From NCBI GenBank assembly GCA_964448135.1, contig CAYUVH010000051.1:40908-104907 (forward strand): 64,000 nucleotides of DNA, written 5' to 3'. The notes below the pieces were generated by a model that did not search any database, had not been told where the DNA came from, and was given only the letters and a program-made list of their open reading frames with translations. The DNA comes from CAYUVH01 sp964448135. GTDB lineage: Bacteria > Verrucomicrobiota > Verrucomicrobiia > Limisphaerales > UBA8199. The number at the start of each line of letters is the position of its first letter. Within the stretch, counting starts at the first letter, position 1. The position numbers and the translations under genes were made by a program. This document shows, in pieces, positions 19,872 to 26,361 of the stretch.

Positions 19872-20078
19872 CTAGGTCTTCTTGCGGCCGCGCAAGGCCA
19901 TTAACAGCATGGCGCCCCCAAAGACGAGCAGCGCGATGCCCCAACCGAGGTTGATATTGATGCCCAGTGAGTGGGTTTCGTACATCTGGTTTTTCGCCGT
20001 GGCCAGGCCGAAACCGGTCAGCATCAGGCCGAACAACGAAAACATCAGTCCGATGGGAAGGCGAAGATCGAAATTCAT
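19872..20078 (-). CDS. Small two-helix membrane protein of the galactose cluster
   Basis: 68 residues with two hydrophobic helices (LPIGLMFSLFGLMLTGFGLA and GWGIALLVFGGAMLLMAL) and a basic C-terminal tail RGRKKT. It sits 20 bases after the symporter stop and 13 bases before galM, so it is almost certainly cotranscribed. Its position suggests an accessory role for the symporter, but no known family was recognised and the function is unassigned. Confidence 0.75.
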   Translation of the reverse strand: MNFDLRLPIGLMFSLFGLMLTGFGLATAKNQMYETHSLGININLGWGIALLVFGGAMLLMALRGRKKT

Positions 20079-20098
20079 ACGCGTAATCTTTCTTCAGT

Positions 20099-21832
20099 TT
20101 ACCAGAAAATGATGTTCAGGGCGATCGTGCAGATCAGCACCAGGATGCCGACGGTCACCGGGCGCATGTACCACGGCTCGCCTTCGTCCTTCGGTTTGGG
20201 CGTCAGCGAATACACCAGGCCTTTGAGTTCCTCGTCGCTCTTGGTTCGCTGCGTCGCCAGCGAAATGACGATGGTGAGGAGGAAGCAGGCAGTCCACGCC
20301 ACGATGGCCATGTAGAAATTCTGCGCCATGGCGCTGGTGAATTTGGGGACGATCGGGTCGGAGATGTGAAGTATTTTAAGCAACCAGCCTCCTTTCAATC
20401 CCGGATCGGGCGCTTCCTTCGAGAGGACCAGCCCTTGGAAGAGCGCTGCCGCGCCGGTTCCGCCGAGCAAGCCCCAGAAAGCGCCATGCCCGGTGGTTCG
20501 TCGCCAGAACATTCCCAGCAGGAAGGTCGCAAAGAGGGGCGCGTTCACGAATCCAAAGACCAATTGCAGCATGTCCATGATGTTGTCGTACTGCGAAGCC
20601 ACATAGGCGCAGCCAACACTCACCAGGATGCCGACCACCGTTGCCCATCGGCCCATCCACAGGTAATGCTGGTCGGATTTCTTCGGCGCGATGTAGCTCT
20701 GGTAAATGTCGTAGGTCCACACCGTGTTGAACGCCGTGACGTTGCCGGCCATGCCGGACATGAACGACGCCATCAGCGCGGTAAACCCGATGCCCAGAAT
20801 GCCCGTGGGGAAGTATTTCGCCAGCAGGGCGGGGATGGTCATGTTGTAGTCAATCGAGCCATTGGCGCCGACCGGCAGCAGGCTCTTGTCGCCCGCCTGG
20901 TAAAGGGCGACCGCAATCATGCCGGGGAGAATAACCAACACGGGGAAAAGCATCTTGGGCACCGCCGCAATCAAAGGAGTACGCCGGGCGGCGGACATCG
21001 AATTGGCCGCCATCGCGCGCTGCACGACGAGGAAGTCAGTACACCAGTAACCGAACGACAGCACGAAACCCAAACCCATCAGCATGCCGAACCACTCCAC
21101 CCCCATCGGATTGCCCGTGGTACTCCCCATGTGTGCCCACGATTGCGTCCAGGTGTCCGCCGCGTAACCCTGGCCGGTCGCCACCGGGATGAGCTTCTGC
21201 TTCAGGCCCGACCAGCCGCCCACGTCTTTTAGCGCGAGATATACCAGCGGCGCGAAGCCCAGCACGATCATGAAGAATTGCAGCACTTCGTTGTAGATCG
21301 CCGAAGTAAGGCCGCCGAGAAAGATGTAAACGAGCACGATGACGGCGGAGACAGCAATGCAGGACCAGTAGTTCCACCCGATCAGGGCGTTTAACAGCTT
21401 CGCCAGCGCGTGCAGCGAGATGCCCGAGGAGAACACGGTCATGACGGCGAACGAAATGGCATTGAAGCCGCGCGTCTTTTCGTCGAAGCGCAGCTTCAGG
21501 TATTCGGGCACGGATCGCGCGCGCGAGCCGTAATAAAACGGCATCATGAAAATCGCGAGAAAGACCATCGCCGGGATGGCGCCCACCCAATAGAAATGGC
21601 TCGTCATGATGCCGTATTTCGCGCCGGAGGCGGCCATGCCGATGACTTCCTGCGCGCCAAGATTCGCGGAAAGAAACGCCAGGCCGGTGACCCAGGCGGG
21701 GATGGAGCGGCCGGACAGGAAGAAGTCCGTGCTGCCTTTCATGTAGCGTTTCAAAGCCCAGCCCATCGCCAGGACGAAGCCGAAGTAGATGATGAGGATT
21801 GCGTAGTCTATGCCGCCGAGTTGGATGTGCAT
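20099..21832 (-). CDS. Sodium:solute symporter (SSS family), probable sugar transporter
   Basis: 577 residues from the ATG at 21832. Multi-helix protein with the SSS/SGLT landmarks: IIYFGFVLAMGW in helix 1, STDFFLSGRSIPAWVTGLAFLSANLGAQE, GGLTSAIYNEVLQFF and the long VFGFVNAPLFATFLLGMFW segment near helix 11. It would import a sugar with Na+. Lying directly ahead of galM and galK, galactose is the natural substrate, though this is inferred from context. First gene of the cluster; its promoter should lie in 21833-22000. Confidence 0.9.
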   Translation of the reverse strand: MHIQLGGIDYAILIIYFGFVLAMGWALKRYMKGSTDFFLSGRSIPAWVTGLAFLSANLGAQEVIGMAASGAKYGIMTSHFYWVGAIPAMVFLAIFMMPFYYGSRARSVPEYLKLRFDEKTRGFNAISFAVMTVFSSGISLHALAKLLNALIGWNYWSCIAVSAVIVLVYIFLGGLTSAIYNEVLQFFMIVLGFAPLVYLALKDVGGWSGLKQKLIPVATGQGYAADTWTQSWAHMGSTTGNPMGVEWFGMLMGLGFVLSFGYWCTDFLVVQRAMAANSMSAARRTPLIAAVPKMLFPVLVILPGMIAVALYQAGDKSLLPVGANGSIDYNMTIPALLAKYFPTGILGIGFTALMASFMSGMAGNVTAFNTVWTYDIYQSYIAPKKSDQHYLWMGRWATVVGILVSVGCAYVASQYDNIMDMLQLVFGFVNAPLFATFLLGMFWRRTTGHGAFWGLLGGTGAAALFQGLVLSKEAPDPGLKGGWLLKILHISDPIVPKFTSAMAQNFYMAIVAWTACFLLTIVISLATQRTKSDEELKGLVYSLTPKPKDEGEPWYMRPVTVGILVLICTIALNIIFW

Positions 21833-22028
21833 AAGATCCGTATCAGGTTTTAGCGGCCCACCCTTTCTGGCCTTTCGCCGCGACGCCGAAGAAAGCTGGG
21901 CGCGCAAAGCATAGTCATTCGGTGACGGCTGCCAACGAAAATTACGCGACTACCCTCAAATTAGGGGATTGTCCAAATGGATGATGCTCTCCAGTAGCAG
22001 GTTTCTCCCGCCGCGGCGGGACTGTGTC

Positions 22029-22128
22029 GCCGGCTTCCAGTCGGCAGGCTTCCCGACGGTTCTGCCGTTTGGAGTGGTTGCAAAGCTTGCGGATTGGAAA
22101 TCCGCGATACAGCAGACTGGAAGTCTGC
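22029..22128. repeat. Array of N7-GGA-N7' palindromes
   Basis: Three small palindromes of the same design: seven bases, a three-base GGA (or TCC) spacer, and the complementary seven. They are at 22029-22045 (one G-T pair), 22089-22105 (gcggattGGAaatccgc) and 22112-22128 (gcagactGGAagtctgc). A longer CGGCAG/CTGCCG pairing links 22042-22067. They fill the 316-base gap between the symporter gene and the permease gene, whose stop is at 22149. Confidence 0.65.
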
Positions 22129-22148
22129 GCCACGCTCACTGTCGATCG

Positions 22149-23408
22149 TCACTCGTACCGCAACGACTCGATCGGATCGAGGTTCGCGGCTTTCCAGGCG
22201 GGGTAAGTGCCGAAGACGACGCCGACGATGGAACAAATCACGAGGCCGATGATGGCCCAATCAATCGGGATGGTCGGCGGAAGTTTGAGAAAAAACGCGG
22301 CCACGTTGCCACCCAGTACGCCCAGGAGCACGCCCGCGAGCCCGCCCACTTCGCAAACCACAATGGCCTCCAGAATAAACTGCGTCATGATATTGCGCTT
22401 CTTGGCGCCGATCGCGCGGCGCACGCCGATCTCCCGGGTCCGCTCGGTGACCGACACCAGCATGATGTTCATGATGCCAATGCCCGCCGCGAGCAACGCG
22501 ATGGCACTGATCGCCGCGACGCCGATTCGCACCGCGCGCGTGAAAGAATTGAACTGCGAAATGAGCGAGTCATTTGAGAAGAGTTCGAAGTCGTCCTCAG
22601 CGCCGGGGGCCACCTTGCGCATGACGCGCATCAGGCTGCGGGCCTGCTCGGCAGTTTCATCATAGGAAGCCGCGTCCTTGGCCTGGACAAGAATGTTCAG
22701 GCTGCGGTTCCAGCGGCCGAAGCGATTCATGCCGGTGGTCAGGGGCACGACGGCGAAATTGTCCTGTTCGCCCCCGAGCGAACCGCCTTGTTTGGCCAGC
22801 ACGCCGATGACGGTGTAGTTAATGCCGCTCAACTTGAGCCTTTCGCCGATGGCCGAGGCCTGGGGAAAAAGAGTTTGCGCCAGGCTGGCGCCCAGGATGC
22901 AGACGTCCCGCGACGCATCCACGTCGGCGTCGCTGAGCAACCGGCCCTCCGCCAATTCCCAGTTGCGTACCACAAAACTGCCCGGCGTTTCCCCGTACAT
23001 GCGGACGCCCGGGGCGGATTTGTTATTTTTTGCCTGGATCTGGCCGGCCCAGAAGCGGGTCTCCACTCCCACGCTCAGCGCCAGCGTGGCCCTTTCCTCG
23101 AGTTGGCGTCCCTGCTGATAGGTGATGTTCTTGCGCCGCCAGTATTTTTCGAAGCCGTCGGGTCCGCCGAAATAAATGTCCGGCCACTTCGTGATCATGA
23201 AGCTCTGGCTGCCGAGCTTGCTGATTTTCCTTTCGATGTCGTTTTGCATCACGCGCATCGCGGTCATCACCACGATGATGGAAAAAACGCCGATCAACAC
23301 GCCCAGCAGGGTCAGGGCCGAGCGCAGCTTGTGCGCCCCCAGCGCGCCCACCGCCATGCGGAAACTTTCGGCCAGTTCGGCCAGCAAGATGGAGGTCCGT
23401 TTCGTCAT
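22149..23408 (-). CDS. ABC transporter permease, MacB/FtsX type (second of pair)
   Basis: 419 residues. MacB-like topology: a helix near residues 25-48 (LRSALTLLGVLIGVFSIIVV), a long periplasmic domain, then three C-terminal helices starting at ISAIALLAAGIGIMNIMLVSVTERTREIGVRRAIGAKK, which is the FtsX signature. It starts three bases after the stop of a second, similar permease, so the two are translated together and probably form a heterodimer. There is no ATP-binding subunit in the window, so either the ATPase is encoded elsewhere or it is shared. Substrate unknown. Confidence 0.88.
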   Translation of the reverse strand: MTKRTSILLAELAESFRMAVGALGAHKLRSALTLLGVLIGVFSIIVVMTAMRVMQNDIERKISKLGSQSFMITKWPDIYFGGPDGFEKYWRRKNITYQQGRQLEERATLALSVGVETRFWAGQIQAKNNKSAPGVRMYGETPGSFVVRNWELAEGRLLSDADVDASRDVCILGASLAQTLFPQASAIGERLKLSGINYTVIGVLAKQGGSLGGEQDNFAVVPLTTGMNRFGRWNRSLNILVQAKDAASYDETAEQARSLMRVMRKVAPGAEDDFELFSNDSLISQFNSFTRAVRIGVAAISAIALLAAGIGIMNIMLVSVTERTREIGVRRAIGAKKRNIMTQFILEAIVVCEVGGLAGVLLGVLGGNVAAFFLKLPPTIPIDWAIIGLVICSIVGVVFGTYPAWKAANLDPIESLRYE

Positions 23409-23411
23409 GGC

Positions 23412-24644
23412 CTAATCCCCCGTGCGCAGCGCATCCACGGGTTTCATCCGCGCCGCGCGCCAGGCCGGGAAAAATCCCGAGAGCACGCCGGTAATGAGCG
23501 AGACGGCGATCGCAATCGACGCCACGGTCAGGGACAACTGCGCTGGCACCATGCGGGACAAAATGAGCGTGAGCGGCCACGCCAGCCCCAGCCCGATCAA
23601 TCCTCCCAGCAGGCACAGCCCCGCCGCCTCCACCAGGAATTGAATGAGGATGGTCCGCTGTTTGGCGCCGATGGCCTTGCGGATGCCGATCTCGCGCGTC
23701 CGTTCCGTCACCGACACGAACATGATGTTCATGATCCCGATGCCGCCTACGAACAGCGAAAGCCCCGTGATGAACAGACCCACCGCCGCGATCGTGCCGG
23801 CAATCTGGTGGAACATCTCGAGAAACTGGTCCTGCTGGTTGATCGAGAAATCATCGTCCTCGCCCGGCCCGACTTTGCGCACCCGCCGGAAAGCGGCGCG
23901 CACTTCCTCGCGGGTTTCGTCCAGCTCCGCCACGTTGTTCACCTTGATCTGGATGCTGAAGTCGGGGTTGCTCCAGAACGAATTCATGAACTGCCGCAAC
24001 GGCACGATGGCCTGGTTGTCCAGGCTCATCTGCCCCATGAAGCTGCCCTGCTTTTCGAGCACGCCCACTACTTCGAACGGTTGCGAATCAATGCTCACGC
24101 GTTCGCCCACCGCCGCGCCGCGACCGAAGAGTTTCGACGCCACTTCGGACCCGATGACGCAGACTGGCCGGCCGCCTTCGACTTCCGTCGGGGAAAAAAA
24201 CCTTCCCGCCGCCAGCGTGAACCCGCTGGTGTCAATGAACTGCTCCGTCGTGCCGATGACCCGGACGCTGCCGGAGCGGATGCGCCCGGCCTTGATGTCA
24301 CAATCCGTGTCCGCCGTCGGCGCGAAGGCGCGGAAGGCGGAGAGTTCGCGTTCCAGGTCCTTCACCTGGTTCAGCGTGATGGGCTTGCGCTTCTGCATCT
24401 TCATCCACTCCTGGTGCGTGCGAGCCAGCCAGTTGAAGCGGTTCACGTAAAGCACGTCCGCGCCGATCACCGAAATGCTTTTCAGAAACGACCGGTTCAA
24501 TCCCTCGATCGCCGTGCCCATGAGCGTCACCGTCACGATGCCGATGACGATGCCCAGCGTGGTCAAAATCGAGCGCATCCGGTTGGCGCGGATGGCGCCC
24601 CAGGAAATCATCAGGCCTTCTTTAAACTCGGTGAAGAGATTCAT
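23412..24644 (-). CDS. ABC transporter permease, MacB/FtsX type (first of pair)
   Basis: 410 residues from the ATG at 24644 (MNLFTEFKEGLM), preferred because homologues start just before the first helix; an ATG at 24680 would add 12 residues. Same layout as its neighbour: helix IRANRMRSILTTLGIVIG, periplasmic MacB core, then GIGIMNIMFVSVTERTREIGIRKAIGAKQ and two further helices. The two proteins are clear paralogues, most similar in the FtsX part. The upstream gap holds a heptad repeat and no ATPase gene. Confidence 0.87.
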   Translation of the reverse strand: MNLFTEFKEGLMISWGAIRANRMRSILTTLGIVIGIVTVTLMGTAIEGLNRSFLKSISVIGADVLYVNRFNWLARTHQEWMKMQKRKPITLNQVKDLERELSAFRAFAPTADTDCDIKAGRIRSGSVRVIGTTEQFIDTSGFTLAAGRFFSPTEVEGGRPVCVIGSEVASKLFGRGAAVGERVSIDSQPFEVVGVLEKQGSFMGQMSLDNQAIVPLRQFMNSFWSNPDFSIQIKVNNVAELDETREEVRAAFRRVRKVGPGEDDDFSINQQDQFLEMFHQIAGTIAAVGLFITGLSLFVGGIGIMNIMFVSVTERTREIGIRKAIGAKQRTILIQFLVEAAGLCLLGGLIGLGLAWPLTLILSRMVPAQLSLTVASIAIAVSLITGVLSGFFPAWRAARMKPVDALRTGD

Positions 24645-24728
24645 CGAAACCGGTCGCTCGACGCCGGCATGTTGCGTCATTTAGACCGGAAGCCAAGCCA
24701 AACCGCACGCGGAGCGGCGTAGCCGCGA

Positions 24729-24785
24729 AGCTCCAAGGACCAAGAACCAAGGACCAGATAAGCTCCAAGTTCCAAGGACCAATGA
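24729..24785 (+). repeat. Heptad repeat, AGCT-(CCAAGGA)n family, copy 2
   Basis: AGCT at 24729, CCA-led heptads at 24733, 24740, 24747 and 24754, a second AGCT at 24761, then heptads at 24765, 24772 and 24779. Steps between CCA starts are 7,7,7,11,7,7. It lies in the 236-base gap between the Mu gp27-like gene and the permease pair. Confidence 0.7.
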
Positions 24786-24916
24786 ATGGCTGAGGAAGAG
24801 GATGTCGACGCTCCAGGGCGTTTTGTGCAAAGCCCCCCCCAAGAAGAGGGAGATCCGTTGGCCGATCCCATTTTTTGTCAGGTTTCAATAAGAGAGGCTG
24901 CGCTGGGTGATCGGAA

Positions 24917-25471
24917 TCAGACATTCTCATTGGTATCCTCCTCCAGCGGAGGCGTTCCGGGGTTTGGCTCGGCGGCGGGATCATTGGGCGGATCGCGCCG
25001 CTGAGCGGCGAGGGCAGTCGCGGCCCGCAGCCGCGCGAGTTGCAGCCGTTGTTCTTCGTGATCGTCGCGCCGGAGCCGGGAGATGTCCTGGGTAAGCTGG
25101 CGAAGTTTCCGCCAGTGCGCCAAACCGTTGAGATTGCGGAGGTGTTTGGTTTCCAGGCAGTAGCCGACCGTCGTCAATCGCGCGAGGACGTCGGTGGTCA
25201 GGTTGGGATGGTTGAATAACTGGCGGGAAATGTCCTGCGATTCGCGCCGGTGCAACCAGTCGAGGTAGCCGCCCTGTCGCCATTCGGAGAGATTTTGGGG
25301 GCGGATGGGCCTGCCGCCGAACTGGTCAACGATGATGGTTTGAACCTCGGGCAGGCCGTTGAGCCACTCCACCAGCCGGCATCCCTTCTCGCCGTTATGC
25401 AGTCGGGCGTTCAGTTCTTCTCGGAGCCTTGCCGGCAGCCGCGCGATTTTTCCGGTTCGGGTGCTGTTCAT
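24917..25471 (-). CDS. Mu gp27/DUF3486-like putative DNA-binding protein
   Basis: 184 residues. The N-terminal part reads KIARLPARLREELNARL, then WLNGLPEV and NLSEWRQGGYLDWLHRRE. This pattern recalls phage Mu gp27-like small proteins and a related verrucomicrobial family; the assignment is from memory and tentative. The middle is helical, and the last 45 residues are low complexity, rich in Arg, Pro and Glu, without a fold I recognise. The start is preceded by a run of A on the coding strand. No other phage genes are nearby, so it may be a domesticated relic or a lineage-specific regulator. Confidence 0.5.
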   Translation of the reverse strand: MNSTRTGKIARLPARLREELNARLHNGEKGCRLVEWLNGLPEVQTIIVDQFGGRPIRPQNLSEWRQGGYLDWLHRRESQDISRQLFNHPNLTTDVLARLTTVGYCLETKHLRNLNGLAHWRKLRQLTQDISRLRRDDHEEQRLQLARLRAATALAAQRRDPPNDPAAEPNPGTPPLEEDTNENV

Positions 25472-25489
25472 ATTTTTTTTTGAAAGGCC

Positions 25490-25541
25490 GGATTTACCCG
25501 GATATGGGCGGATCTGGCCGGATTTCGGGCCTGGCCGGGAT
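25490..25541 (+). repeat. Decamer array GATNTNGGCG
   Basis: GGAT tetramers start at 25490, 25500, 25510 and 25520, exactly ten bases apart, with a fifth at 25538. Units read like GATTTACCCG, GATATGGGCG, GATCTGGCCG. The array begins 19 bases upstream of the Mu gp27-like start codon (25471), so it could be its operator region. Confidence 0.6.
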
Positions 25542-25906
25542 GAAGGGTCGGGAGCGGTGACCCTTGCCGAACCTGCCGAAATTTGTGGCGGTCGCGAGTC
25601 CGGGAAGCCGAAGGCAATCCGATCCTTTCCCCGGTGTGGTGCTCTTGATCCTAATCTTCATCTCCATTCTCCGAGCGAACCTTAGCCGGGCCACCTGGAC
25701 AAAGGCTGTCCATGTAAACAACTTTTTAACGTACTCGAAGAAAAAAGGGGTTGGCCACAAGAAGGCAAAAAATCACAAAAAAGGAGTGCCGCCCGGGCGC
25801 TTGAACAACGCGACCTTCAGCCAGGCAATTTCTCCGAGCCTTATGGCTCACGCCTTGCTTTTGAAGTATTCGCGTTTATTGGCGTCGATTCGCGGTTGCC
25901 AGCATT

Positions 25907-25935
25907 TTTCTGTGTGTTCTGCGTGTTCTGTGGGC
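25907..25935 (+). repeat. 9-bp-period GTGTTCTG element, copy 1
   Basis: GTGTTCTG units repeated with a 9-base step and ending in CTGTGGGC. Two close relatives form an inverted pair at 29296-29325 and 29422-29450. Confidence 0.6.
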
Positions 25936-25955
25936 AGGCTCGCTCGCCCCTCCCT

Positions 25956-26058
25956 TGTAACCGATACGCCCCGATTTGTAACCGCGCTGTAACCGCAAAT
26001 GTAACCGATAAAACATGCATTTCACCCAATGTTTATGCGGTTTGTAACCGTGTAACCG
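25956..26058 (+). repeat. Cluster of six TGTAACCG octamers
   Basis: Exact TGTAACCG occurs at 25956, 25977, 25988, 26000, 26043 and 26051. Steps are 21, 11, 12, 43 and 8, so most copies lie close to multiples of one helical turn. The cluster ends 303 bases before the sigma-factor fusion gene. An operator array is the simplest reading; no replication initiator or partition gene is adjacent. Confidence 0.75.
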
Positions 26059-26361
26059 ATAGATTGGGGGGTATGCCCCGGTACGTTCTTTCTACCCCGC
26101 CGATTTCGGAGGGCGCCCATCCCGGGCGCAGCAACGTTCGTCCGCGTGGGGACGACAGAAGTCAAAGGGCATTAATGGCGGGCGGGCCTTGGGAAAGAGG
26201 GAACACCAGCAGGCGGTTGGACAAGGCTGTGGCCGGGGACGGCCACGCTCCGGCCGCGCGGCAGCGCGTCCCTACCAGGAGAGGTTGGGAAGTGTTTGGC
26301 TTCTCCGGGGCCCGGAAATCTGTTTGTGTGTTTTTGATTTGGCCGGTTGTTAACTGGTTGA

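Larger units (their letters stand above)
25472..26361. other. 890-base intergenic region with several arrays
   Basis: No supported gene. It contains a 10-bp-period array (25490-25541), about 350 bases without visible structure, a 9-bp-period element (25907-25935), the TGTAACCG cluster (25956-26058) and then about 300 bases leading to the sigma-factor fusion at 26362. The control region of that gene must be here. Confidence 0.65.

Noticed and set aside
22788..24722. A 644-codon open frame on the + strand opposite the permease pair
   Set aside because: It is antisense to two convincing FtsX-type permeases, has no recognisable domain, and is His/Arg/Asp rich as expected from the opposite strand of GC-rich codons.
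25956..26058. Plasmid-type replication iterons
   Set aside because: No Rep, DnaA or ParB gene or AT-rich unwinding region is adjacent, and the surroundings are chromosomal housekeeping genes.
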